Source: a virus
DNA length: 25,268 nucleotides
IMG/VR virus record: IMGVR_UViG_3300003690_003177
Location: 1-25,268 of that record
Reading direction: 5' to 3' (one strand)
A program made the position numbers and the translations under genes. Below, in pieces: positions 15,027 through 21,539 of the stretch. Within the stretch, counting starts at the first letter, position 1, and each line of letters opens with the position of its first letter. The notes under the pieces were generated by a model. It had not been told where the DNA came from, searched no databases, and saw nothing but the letters and a program-made list of their open reading frames with translations.

Positions 15027-15477
15027 ATATGCTAAAACGCACGATGCGGCTTTCGAGCCGCACCGGGCCAACCCCTCTGACGCAGGACTAGATGTATTTT
15101 ATTCGCCGACCAATCCACACAATAAGATGTACATTGCCACCAAGAGCAGCCGGGTTATTCCGACTGGATTGAAGTTTGCTATTCCCCATGGTTACATGCT
15201 GGAAGTAAAGAATCGGTCCAGCGTGGCGGCTAAGCAACAGCTACTCGTGGGCGCATGCGTGATTGATTCTGGTTACGAAGGAGAGGTATTTGTTAATCTT
15301 CATAACGTGGGGAGCGAAAGTCAAACCCTTCATCCGGGCGATAAGATTGCCCAGCTTGTCATGACCCCCGTTATTCATTTTAGGCCGGTTGAAACCGCGG
15401 AAGCTGCCTTATACAACTATCCCATGACCATTAGCAATAGAGGCGAAGGCGCTTTGGGGAGTACTGATGGACACTAA
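15016..15477 (+). CDS. dut: dUTP pyrophosphatase (dUTPase)
   Basis: A trimeric-type dUTPase of 153 residues that hydrolyses dUTP to dUMP and PPi, preventing uracil incorporation and feeding thymidylate synthesis. All five motifs are visible: I SDAGLDVF, II KNRSSVA, III ACVIDSGYEGEVFVNLHN (with the catalytic Asp and Tyr), IV GDKIAQLV, and V RGEGALGSTD, where an Ala replaces the usual aromatic residue (RGxGGFGSTG in bacterial enzymes). Motif V is close to the end, so the C-terminal lid is complete. The reading frame overlaps the gene upstream by 11 bases and the methyltransferase downstream by 11 bases. Together with the deaminase at 1189 it forms the usual phage dUMP-supplying pair, although a thymidylate synthase is not in the window. 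Confidence 0.94.
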   Translation: MILEYAKTHDAAFEPHRANPSDAGLDVFYSPTNPHNKMYIATKSSRVIPTGLKFAIPHGYMLEVKNRSSVAAKQQLLVGACVIDSGYEGEVFVNLHNVGSESQTLHPGDKIAQLVMTPVIHFRPVETAEAALYNYPMTISNRGEGALGSTDGH

Positions 15478-15940
15478 CACTAAACTTGTAATGTTTTCAT
15501 CTAAAACAGGAGATTGGGAAACACCTCAAGAATTTTTCGACAAACTAAATTGGAGATTTGGGCCATTTGATTTAGATCCATGCGCCTGCGCTCAGAGCGC
15601 CAAGTGTGGTAAGTTTTTTACCGAAGAGGATGACGGCCTTGTCCAAGATTGGAGTGGTCATACGATATTTGTGAATCCTCCCTATGGCCGCGGCATCGAG
15701 AAGTGGATCAAAAAGGGATACGATGAGTCACGTAAAGAAAATACAAAGGTAGTAATGCTGCTACCAGCACGCCCAGACACCAAATATTGGCATCAATATG
15801 TGATGAAAGCCGATGAAGTATACTTTGTTAAAGGCAGGCTTAAGTTTGGGGATAGCGACAATAGCGCTCCTTTCCCTTCGGCTGTAGTTGTATTTTACGG
15901 GGAGAATAGACAGCAAATATTTGGGGCGATAAATCGATGA
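15467..15940 (+). CDS. Phage DNA N6-adenine methyltransferase (Dam family)
   Basis: A 157-residue methyltransferase of the phage N6-adenine type (Pfam Dam, PF05869), transferring methyl from S-adenosylmethionine to adenine in DNA. Characteristic blocks are WETPQEFFDKL (17-27), FDLDPCA (34-40) and the catalytic NPPY at N70-Y73 in FVNPPYGRG, then VVMLLPARPDTKYWHQYV and VKGRLKFG. In Dam-family proteins methylation often protects phage DNA from host restriction or marks it for packaging and replication control. No matching endonuclease lies nearby, so it is probably a solitary methyltransferase. It overlaps dUTPase by 11 bases and the next gene by 4 (ATGA). Confidence 0.92.
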   Translation: MDTNTKLVMFSSKTGDWETPQEFFDKLNWRFGPFDLDPCACAQSAKCGKFFTEEDDGLVQDWSGHTIFVNPPYGRGIEKWIKKGYDESRKENTKVVMLLPARPDTKYWHQYVMKADEVYFVKGRLKFGDSDNSAPFPSAVVVFYGENRQQIFGAINR

Positions 15941-16215
15941 ATCGTAAGGCGCGCCGCGATACAGAACAGATAATGGGGAAGGAAGCAACTGACAACCTTC
16001 TTGAAAAAATATTTCAGTTTAATAAACTCCCTGATCAGTGTGCTGCATGTCAAAAAGAGTTTAACAAAAAAAACCCGCAAATGATAGAATCATGGAAAGT
16101 CGTCGTGCGACAGAAAATGGTGAGGTTATTTTGTCCGGACTGTATACATAAAACACAGGAGGTATTAAATGAGCGTCCAAAGACTGACCGAAAAAGCCTT
16201 AAAGAAAATTCTTAG
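15937..16215 (+). CDS. Small zinc-ribbon-like protein, function unknown
   Basis: A 92-residue basic protein with two CxxC knuckles, C35-A-A-C38 and C66-P-D-C69, spaced as in a four-cysteine zinc ribbon with an intervening beta-hairpin (WKVVVRQKMVRLF). The N-terminus is helical and Arg-rich (NRKARRDTEQIMGKEA). The C-terminal 15 residues overlap the thioredoxin-like gene by 47 bases and are probably unstructured. No enzymatic motif is seen. Zinc binding is predicted; nucleic-acid binding or an adaptor role is only a guess. Confidence 0.7.
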   Translation: MNRKARRDTEQIMGKEATDNLLEKIFQFNKLPDQCAACQKEFNKKNPQMIESWKVVVRQKMVRLFCPDCIHKTQEVLNERPKTDRKSLKENS

Positions 16216-16540
16216 AGGCCAAGTGCGCGAAGACGTTACATGTGTGGTTAAATTTTATTCAAATGGGTGTGCTTATTGCAAAGCTTTAAGTGGCTACTAC
16301 GAAGACATTGCACGCGCTGAAGAGTTTTCCGCCCTACACTTTTTTGCCTTTAACGTAGATGACTACCCCAAAATAGAAAAATTGTTAAATTTCGATGGAG
16401 TGCCTACGATTTCGGTGATTAAAGCGAAAATAGGAATCCGAAAGCCAAAAATCAGGACCATGGCAGAACCGGCAAACCCGAACAAGAAAACATGGTACTA
16501 CAGCAAAGATATTAAAAAGTTTATAGAGGAACAAAAATGA
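16169..16540 (+). CDS. Thioredoxin/glutaredoxin-like protein
   Basis: A 123-residue thioredoxin-fold protein. VVKFYSNGCAYCKAL (26-40) gives the beta strand and the redox pair C34-A-Y-C37; GVPTISV is the cis-proline loop. The active site CAYC is neither the thioredoxin CGPC nor the glutaredoxin CPYC, so the redox potential is hard to predict. A Lys-rich insert (IRKPKIRTMAEPANPNKK) interrupts the last strands. The likely job is electron donation to the phage class II ribonucleotide reductase, whose C-terminal CX4C pair needs such a reductant, or dithiol maintenance more generally. AGGAGG (16157-16162), 6 bases before the ATG, supports the start despite the 47-base overlap with the previous gene. 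Confidence 0.85.
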   Translation: MSVQRLTEKALKKILRGQVREDVTCVVKFYSNGCAYCKALSGYYEDIARAEEFSALHFFAFNVDDYPKIEKLLNFDGVPTISVIKAKIGIRKPKIRTMAEPANPNKKTWYYSKDIKKFIEEQK

Positions 16541-16561
16541 ACAAAAACACAGAGAAAAAGA

Positions 16562-17599
16562 ATGTTAAGTAAGAAGAATAACTTATCATACGATGACGTT
16601 TTATTAGTTCCTCAGTATTCCGATATTCGATCTCGTTCGGGGATCGATATCTCCACAGATCTAGGTAATAATTTAAAATTAGAATTGCCCATTTTCTCCT
16701 CTCCCATGGATACAATTTCGGAGGCACCCATGGCCCTAGAAATGTCCAAGCACGGAGGGGCGGCCATTATTCATCGTTACGTTGGCATTGAAAAACAGGC
16801 CCGCATGATTAGAATGGCACATGATTTAGCTAAGACAGATTTAATTGTAGGAGCGGCGATTGGAGTGACTGACGACTATGTGAAGCGTGCAGCGGCCCTC
16901 CACGATGCCGGCGCCGCCTTTCTATGTGTGGATGTGGCCCATGGCCACCATATCTTAATGAAAGAAGCACTTCATGAATTAAGAACAACCCTTGGGCCCG
17001 ATATCCATATTATGGCAGGCAACGTGGCAACCGTAAGCGCCGTTAATGATCTGGCCGATTGGGGTGCGGATTCAATACGCTGTAACATTGGAGGAGGCTC
17101 CATTTGTTCTACTCGCATTCAGACTGGCCATGGAGTGCCAGGACTACAAACAATTTTAGATTGTGCTAAGACAGACAGAGATGTGAAAATAATTGCTGAT
17201 GGCGGTATCAGAAATTCAGGAGACATTGTGAAAGCTCTTGCTGCTGGCGCAGATGCTGTAATGTGCGGCTCACTGCTAGCTGGCACCGACGAGACCCCTG
17301 GTAAAGTATTAGAAGACAAAGGCGGAGTGCGCTGGAAGATTTATAGAGGGATGGCCTCCAAAGAAGCACAGATTAGTTGGCGTGGTCGCTATGCATCCCA
17401 TGAAGGCGTCTCCACCACAGTACCCTATCGCGGGTCTGCTAAGTATATTTTAGAAGAGTTAGAGCGAGGAATTAGATCAGGCTTTTCTTATTCCGGCGCA
17501 CGGGCCCTTTCGGAATTGCATGCACGCGCTCAGTTTGTTGGGCAAACTACCTCGGGGCTCACGGAAAGCCACACCCATATTATGGGAAGGAAATGGTAA
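16562..17599 (+). CDS. IMP dehydrogenase / GMP reductase family enzyme
   Basis: A 345-residue purine (beta/alpha)8-barrel enzyme. The catalytic Cys is C182 in GGGSICSTR; AGNVAT, IIADGGIRNSGDIVKAL and the phosphate-binding MCGSLLAGT are standard. The length, without CBS domains, fits GMP reductase (GuaC, 347 residues). However, the flap contains an Arg-Tyr (GRYASHEGV) and the C-terminus ends with TESHTHIM, like IMP dehydrogenase (ESHVHD). It therefore could make XMP from IMP, raising the guanine pool, or the reverse-direction IMP from GMP. IMPDH seems slightly favoured. The ribosome site is weak. It is surrounded by nucleotide and redox genes, so a role in phage purine supply is likely. No partner GMP synthase or PurZ gene is in view. 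Confidence 0.9.
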   Translation: MLSKKNNLSYDDVLLVPQYSDIRSRSGIDISTDLGNNLKLELPIFSSPMDTISEAPMALEMSKHGGAAIIHRYVGIEKQARMIRMAHDLAKTDLIVGAAIGVTDDYVKRAAALHDAGAAFLCVDVAHGHHILMKEALHELRTTLGPDIHIMAGNVATVSAVNDLADWGADSIRCNIGGGSICSTRIQTGHGVPGLQTILDCAKTDRDVKIIADGGIRNSGDIVKALAAGADAVMCGSLLAGTDETPGKVLEDKGGVRWKIYRGMASKEAQISWRGRYASHEGVSTTVPYRGSAKYILEELERGIRSGFSYSGARALSELHARAQFVGQTTSGLTESHTHIMGRKW

Positions 17600-17928
17600 T
17601 GAGCTTAGAGATAGACTACGGAAATTTAAATAAGCGAATAGTGTTCACAGAAAATGATCATAGGCATGCTAAATTGCTCGTAAGATTACGCTATGATGGC
17701 TTGACTCAGTCCGACTTTTTTCGCCACTTAATCACGGGCTATATTGACGGTGATGAGAGGATTCAGGAATTTATAGATAGTGTAAAAACGCAATCCCTCA
17801 AAAAGAAAGGTAAGTCTAAAAAACTGCGCCAACAAGGAAAACAAAAAAGCCAAGAACTCGGATTGGGGGAGCAGAATTTGATCGAAGATCTTTTCGATTT
17901 AATTGCCGAAGAGCACCCGGACCTCTGA
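17599..17928 (+). CDS. Ribbon-helix-helix-like small protein
   Basis: A 109-residue protein. KRIVFTENDHRHAKLLVRLRYDGLTQSDFFRHLITGYIDGDERIQEFI (about 11-58) has the strand-helix-helix order of ribbon-helix-helix DNA-binding domains. A Lys-rich segment follows (about 64-86), then an acidic amphipathic end (NLIEDLFDLIAEE). ATG 17599 is chosen over ATG 17593 because it lies 6 bases after GGAAGGAA and makes the common TAATG junction with the preceding stop. DNA or RNA binding is plausible, and it may be a regulator paired with the sigma-like gene immediately downstream (TGATG overlap). The family is not identified with certainty. Confidence 0.68.
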   Translation: MSLEIDYGNLNKRIVFTENDHRHAKLLVRLRYDGLTQSDFFRHLITGYIDGDERIQEFIDSVKTQSLKKKGKSKKLRQQGKQKSQELGLGEQNLIEDLFDLIAEEHPDL

Positions 17929-18176
17929 TGACAGATGGATTACTGGCCTGCTCGCGATTATGTCGCCAAAAAAACATTATTTGTAATCAAGAAGAGTGTC
18001 GGTTTTGGATCCACTACACCCCTGAATTTAATTGTTGCTTAATATCTATCAAAGAGAACGGATGTATGACATTGCGAGAAATTGGCGAGCGTTTGGGAAT
18101 CTCTTTTGCACGAGTAAAACAGATAGAAACTAAAGCCCTTAAAAAAATGAAAAGGAATTCTTTGCTTACATCATAA
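17928..18176 (+). CDS. Sigma-70 region 4-like helix-turn-helix protein with Cys-rich N-terminus
   Basis: An 82-residue protein. Residues 47-75 (MTLREIGERLGISFARVKQ, then IETKALKKMK) closely match sigma-70 region 4.2, the helix-turn-helix that reads the -35 box. There is no region 2, so it cannot act as a full sigma factor. The N-terminal half has C8-X3-C12-X6-C19-X4-C24, plus C36, C37 and C46, possibly a zinc or iron-sulfur site. Such proteins could bind DNA, block or replace host region 4, or serve as a middle/late co-activator. It is the last gene of the 14705 operon and is followed directly by a putative late promoter at 18204, which fits an early-to-late switch. That link is inferred. Confidence 0.8.
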   Translation: MTDGLLACSRLCRQKNIICNQEECRFWIHYTPEFNCCLISIKENGCMTLREIGERLGISFARVKQIETKALKKMKRNSLLTS

Positions 18177-18203
18177 TTTTTAAGGGGATTAGTCAAAATA
18201 CCC

Positions 18204-18221
18204 ACTATTTATATGTGAAAA
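18204..18221 (+). promoter_or_regulatory. Putative phage late promoter element, second copy
   Basis: ACTATTTATATGTGAAAA is identical over 18 bases to the copy at 736-753. It lies in the 66-base gap ahead of the acidic head-core-like gene, 39 bases before its ATG. There is no -35 box at the right distance. Confidence 0.5.
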
Positions 18222-18242
18222 CCATTCTAAGGAGAATTTTAC

Positions 18243-18785
18243 ATGGGCCGCAAGACATTACTTAATGAGAGCGAAATTCGTAAATTTATGAAGCTAGCTC
18301 AGCTTTCACCAATTACACCGGTGCGGCTCACCGAGATGGGATATCCCCCCGGTCAGCGTGATGAAGAAGGAATAGAAGACGTAGAAGGTGTCGAAATGGA
18401 TATGGGCGGTGGTGAAGAGTTAGGCATTGAAGACGAAGAAGAAGTGGAATTGGGTGGCGAAGACGACATGGGCCTAGAAGACGAGGGTGGCGCCGACATG
18501 GTTTCAGTCGATGATTTTATGGATGCTTTAGAGACGGCTCTAGAAGATACCCTCGGCGAACCTACTAGTATTGAAATGGACACCGGTGAAGAAGAAGTTG
18601 AAGCAGGCGAGGAAGAATTAGCGCTTGGACCGGAAGGTGGCGAAGAAGAGATGATGGGTGCCGAAGAGGAAGAAATTGTGGCCGAAGTTGCACGCCGCGT
18701 AGCAGCGCGCCTGATGAATGAAAAGCGCAGCGATGTCATTGCTACACAACTAGCCGAACGAATCTTTAAGAGATTAACGAAGTAA
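18243..18785 (+). CDS. Very acidic head-core/scaffold-like protein
   Basis: A 180-residue protein whose middle (about 38-160) is dominated by Glu, Asp, Gly and Met with no Cys, Trp or Tyr. It is flanked by an N-terminal tag-like helix (LLNESEIRKFMKLAQLSPI, 6-24) and a basic C-terminal helix (VAEVARRVAARLMNEK through FKRLTK). Acidic proteins with this build are typical of T4-type prohead cores (compare the acidic core protein gp67), and the leader resembles capsid-targeting sequences. This is a compositional and positional argument, not a motif match. It has a late-type promoter, GGAG 8 bases before ATG, and a terminator shortly after it, so it forms a single-gene transcription unit. A ClpP-like protease gene lies about 480 bases downstream and could be its processing enzyme. 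Confidence 0.62.
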   Translation: MGRKTLLNESEIRKFMKLAQLSPITPVRLTEMGYPPGQRDEEGIEDVEGVEMDMGGGEELGIEDEEEVELGGEDDMGLEDEGGADMVSVDDFMDALETALEDTLGEPTSIEMDTGEEEVEAGEEELALGPEGGEEEMMGAEEEEIVAEVARRVAARLMNEKRSDVIATQLAERIFKRLTK

Positions 18786-18792
18786 CTTTAAC

Positions 18793-18821
18793 TTGACAAT
18801 TAACCTTAAATCGGTTATAAT
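18793..18821 (+). promoter_or_regulatory. Consensus sigma-70 promoter, TTGACA-17-TATAAT
   Basis: TTGACA (18793-18798) and TATAAT (18816-18821) are 17 bases apart, right after the acidic gene. The spacer carries TAACC-N7-GGTTA (18801-18817), a possible operator overlapping the -10. It should express the membrane-protein, ClpP-like and tagged-protein genes. The predicted start (about 18828) falls inside the left arm of the adjoining terminator. Confidence 0.92.
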
Positions 18822-18855
18822 AACCACTAGAGCCATTGTCTCTGGTGGTTTTTTT
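18822..18855 (+). terminator. Rho-independent terminator overlapping a transcription start
   Basis: AACCACTAGAG (18822-18832) pairs with CTCTGGTGGTT (18840-18850) over 11 base pairs with one G-U pair and a 7-base loop, and the right arm runs into seven Ts (18849-18855). It ends transcripts from the acidic gene. A transcript begun at the 18793 promoter lacks half of the left arm and should escape. Confidence 0.85.
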
Positions 18856-18865
18856 GTGAGGTGAT

Positions 18866-19273
18866 ATGAATTGGTGGCTTTACCTATTAGCTTTTATATT
18901 TGGATACGTAACCTGTAGAGCTTTTTACTTTCTACGAGTTAGCCGGCTCAGTATATCCCTTTTAAAGATATCCCAGATTGTTTATCTATCAACTCTCGTA
19001 AAGGCACTCGAACATCTTTCTTATGCTCGCGAAATAATGCTTGAACATATGTTGAAGACAGAAAAAGGAAGTACCCAAATTAGCACCTTTCAATATCGAT
19101 TTGAGGAAGACGTACGTATATTAAAAGAAAAGTCTATTCGGGAACTTCTCAACCAACACCCCAAGGTCTTTCGTAACATAATTGAATTTGACGATTGGCC
19201 TTCAGCGATGAGATATTTGATGGAACACAAAGCAGAGACATTGGCATTTTGGGAGAGAGATAATGATCAATAA
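18866..19273 (+). CDS. Membrane-anchored small protein, function unknown
   Basis: A 135-residue protein with one N-terminal hydrophobic segment (WWLYLLAFIFGYVTCRAFYFL, residues 3-23) followed by a mostly helical cytoplasmic-type domain (about 30-130) rich in Leu, Glu and Lys. I recognise no family. GAGGTGAT just before the ATG is a good ribosome site. The gene is first after a consensus promoter and overlaps the ClpP-like protease by 11 bases, so it may anchor or adapt that protease at the inner membrane. A role in superinfection exclusion or in modifying a host membrane complex is also possible. None of these is shown by the sequence. Confidence 0.7.
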   Translation: MNWWLYLLAFIFGYVTCRAFYFLRVSRLSISLLKISQIVYLSTLVKALEHLSYAREIMLEHMLKTEKGSTQISTFQYRFEEDVRILKEKSIRELLNQHPKVFRNIIEFDDWPSAMRYLMEHKAETLAFWERDNDQ

Positions 19274-19907
19274 AATAAAAGAAAAAATAAATACCTTTAT
19301 CACCAATTTAGAAGAAGAACCAGAAGAAGAAAACAAAATTATTTTGGTTGATCCTGGTGGTCACAAAAACGAACCAGACATGAGAGTGATTGGTCTTTTT
19401 GCAGATGTAGTAGAAGACAAAGTGGCAGAATTAGTCCACGCTTTTTTATATTTAAATGAACTAAACAACGAAGAAAAAAACCCAAAGAACAAAAAGCCGA
19501 TAGAGTTTTACCTTTCGACCTATGGGGGGGCCGCTGATGATATGTTTGCCCTTTATGATGTGATGCGACAAATACAACAAACCAGCGAAATTCACACGAT
19601 TGGGCTAGGAAAGGTAATGTCTGCCGGCGTTCTTTTATTGGCAGCAGGAACAAAAGGAAAAAGAAAGATAGGGAAGCATTGCCGAGTCATGCTTCACGCA
19701 GCCATGGCAGGCAGCCACGGATCTCTCCCCAACATAGTAAATGAAATGGAGGCGCTTCAAGATTTACAGGAGAGCTACATAGATGCATTAGTGGAAGAAA
19801 CAACAATGACAAAAGAAGATATTAAAAACATGTTGGAACGCAAAGTGAACGTCTATTTATCTTCAGAAGAAGCAGTAAAATTTGGTATTGCTGACATAAT
19901 TATCTGA
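19263..19907 (+). CDS. ClpP-like serine protease, copy 2 (triad complete)
   Basis: A 214-residue ClpP-fold protease with a full predicted triad: S120 (GKVMSAGVLLLAAG), H145 (CRVMLHAAMAG) and D211 (KFGIADII). STYGGAADDMFALYDVMRQI is the Gly-rich oxyanion strand and helix. A charged N-terminal extension (about 1-32, with EEEPEEENK) is longer than in bacterial ClpP. It is only distantly similar to the first ClpP-like protein (14075), so the two did not arise by recent duplication. They could form a mixed ring, as ClpP/ClpR do in cyanobacteria, with copy 1 the catalytically altered subunit. Its neighbours are an acidic head-core-like gene and a protein with a duplicated tag, which hints at virion maturation. 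No unfoldase is visible. Confidence 0.9.
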   Translation: MINKIKEKINTFITNLEEEPEEENKIILVDPGGHKNEPDMRVIGLFADVVEDKVAELVHAFLYLNELNNEEKNPKNKKPIEFYLSTYGGAADDMFALYDVMRQIQQTSEIHTIGLGKVMSAGVLLLAAGTKGKRKIGKHCRVMLHAAMAGSHGSLPNIVNEMEALQDLQESYIDALVEETTMTKEDIKNMLERKVNVYLSSEEAVKFGIADIII

Positions 19908-19916
19908 GGTTTTTGA

Positions 19917-21482
19917 ATGTCTGATTTAAGAAATATACTACAAGAAGAGTACACAAAGTCTGGTTTAAGAAACATACTGAAAGAAGAATACACAAAGAAA
20001 GAACGAGCAGTCACGCCTCAAGTCTTGATGAAGATGGTTGAAGAAGTGATGAGCGTGGTTCGCACTGGCGTTCCGTCCGGATACGCCCTGACGGAAGACA
20101 CACCATTCGCCGATGCCACTGACGAAGGGGAAGACTCGGACAATGTTGAGGTTATCAGACGGCCCATCATCAAAATTACCGAGCTTTGGGGGCAACCCGG
20201 AACAGGTGATAGAGCGATTATGGAAGCCATGATGAAGAAGATTGCTGGGCCCACCGTGGAAGCGAAAATAGATAGCGTTAACAAATTCTTAGACGCGACC
20301 CCAGAACCGGGCCAGGGCGATATTTCTGAAGTCATGTCTTACCTTATTTTCTTAGATACTTTCGCGAGCATTATTAGTGACTACGGGGCTTCCGTTAGTG
20401 GTTTTCTTTTTGAAGCTTTTTTGGCCGCGTTATTTGGGGGTACGTCAATTCAAGTTGATGACCCCGCACAAGTAGGAGCAGTAGGGACGCTCCCCATTGA
20501 AGACAACCAACTTTGGGTTCAACTAAAGAAATGTAAGGAAGATGAGTCGGGCCCAGGATGTGAAGAATGGGGCATTGTTCCATACAGCCTCAAAGTTCTT
20601 CGTCAAGGTGGAGTAGTTCATGGTTCTTATAAAAACCTTGTCGATTTCTTCCTAGATCCTGCAGAAAAGCGCAAATCAGATTCTATAACCTATCTGATTG
20701 TTATTAAAGATGCACCAAAATTAGCAGGAGGCAAACTTGGCAAATGGACAGGCAAACTAAAATTTTATGAATTCATAATAACGCGCCAAAATTTCTTGGA
20801 ATTGATTGGGCCAACCAAATCAGTGGATATTTGGGACTATGTCCTAACTCCGGTGAAAGACATAAGAGCCGGCAGAGGCGCCGTGCAAAGAGAATACGAC
20901 ATCCCGTCCCAAGTAAAAGGATGGATAAAATTCAAGGGGCCAGAAGGTGAAGAGATTCCACTCGGGACCGATATTAAAGCAGCTTTTAACCCAGAAGATC
21001 AGGTTTTGATGGCCAAAGTGGTGGGAGAGGAAGATGTAATTAAGGGCGCCGCAAAAAAATTATATTCACCCGAACAATATGAAAAAATTAAAGCAGAATT
21101 TGGCGGAGCCGATGAAATTACCCGACAAGTATTCGCAGCTTTAAAGGATACAAAGGGATACGGCAGCAAAGAGGTCGGGGGGGCCCAATGGTCCATTGGT
21201 CACGGCGTGTATACAGACAAGTCGAGGTCGTATTATAAAGGCACAATCGATTTAAGTCCTGATCTTTTAAGACAAAAAGCAGAAGAATATACCCAAACTT
21301 TAAATGCTAGCATCGTTGGTATTTTCAATGCATTGGGCGCATTGTCGGATAATATCAACAATTATTTCATTAGTGGCGTGAAGGCAGCCGGAAGCGAAGC
21401 GATCCAGAATGCCAAAACTTTAAAAGATGAAGTTAATAAAGTCATTCCAGAAGAAGCAGTTGAAAAAGAAGCAGCACAATAA
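19917..21482 (+). CDS. Large protein with duplicated N-terminal tag motif; possible nuclease-like core
   Basis: A 521-residue protein of unknown function. Residues 2-27 are two adjacent copies of a 13-residue unit, S-(D/G)-LRNIL-(Q/K)-EEYTK. Their LQE and LKE tripeptides resemble the cleavage site of T4 head targeting sequences. The middle (about 160-270) shows FLFEAFLAALFGG, then a Gln/Trp strand, then PYSLKVL and HGSYKNLVDFFLD. This spacing recalls PD-(D/E)XK-type nucleases (Glu helix, acidic strand, S-x-K strand), but the likeness is by eye and uncertain. The C-terminus is helical and ends Ala/Glu-rich. GAGGT 6 bases before the ATG supports the start. It may be a virion-packaged protein of the type cleaved on maturation. 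Confidence 0.72.
   Translation: MSDLRNILQEEYTKSGLRNILKEEYTKKERAVTPQVLMKMVEEVMSVVRTGVPSGYALTEDTPFADATDEGEDSDNVEVIRRPIIKITELWGQPGTGDRAIMEAMMKKIAGPTVEAKIDSVNKFLDATPEPGQGDISEVMSYLIFLDTFASIISDYGASVSGFLFEAFLAALFGGTSIQVDDPAQVGAVGTLPIEDNQLWVQLKKCKEDESGPGCEEWGIVPYSLKVLRQGGVVHGSYKNLVDFFLDPAEKRKSDSITYLIVIKDAPKLAGGKLGKWTGKLKFYEFIITRQNFLELIGPTKSVDIWDYVLTPVKDIRAGRGAVQREYDIPSQVKGWIKFKGPEGEEIPLGTDIKAAFNPEDQVLMAKVVGEEDVIKGAAKKLYSPEQYEKIKAEFGGADEITRQVFAALKDTKGYGSKEVGGAQWSIGHGVYTDKSRSYYKGTIDLSPDLLRQKAEEYTQTLNASIVGIFNALGALSDNINNYFISGVKAAGSEAIQNAKTLKDEVNKVIPEEAVEKEAAQ
19920..19997 (+). repeat. 39-base tandem duplication within the N-terminal coding region
   Basis: Bases 19920-19958 and 19959-19997 are adjacent 39-base copies differing at 5 positions, 3 of them synonymous. 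The duplication keeps the reading frame and doubles the 13-residue tag-like motif. Confidence 0.9.
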
Positions 21483-21488
21483 ATAACT

Positions 21489-21517
21489 TGACATTCTGGT
21501 CAAATGTGATTATAATA
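21489..21517 (+). promoter_or_regulatory. Consensus sigma-70 promoter, TTGACA-17-TATAAT
   Basis: TTGACA (21489-21494) and TATAAT (21512-21517), 17 bases apart, lie in the 57-base gap before the GroEL gene. Two short inverted repeats overlap the spacer: TTGAC-N6-GTCAA (21489-21504) and ACATT-N7-AATGT (21492-21508). Neither resembles the CIRCE heat-shock operator. Confidence 0.92.
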
Positions 21518-21539
21518 TATACAGAGCTACGAGGTATGA

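Noticed and set aside
16537-16572. An 11-codon ORF (MNKNTEKKNVK) overlapping the stop of the thioredoxin-like gene and the start of the IMPDH-like gene
   Set aside because: It is too short to support. It could couple translation between the two genes, but nothing shows that it is made.
16562-17599. Idea that the purine enzyme belongs to a 2-aminoadenine (Z-genome) pathway
   Set aside because: No PurZ, DatZ or MazZ gene is in the window, and the enzyme could equally be an ordinary IMP dehydrogenase.
18353-18739. 128-residue Ser-rich open frame on the minus strand
   Set aside because: It is the complement of the Glu/Asp-rich coding sequence (GAA/GAG giving TTC/CTC) and has no ribosome site.
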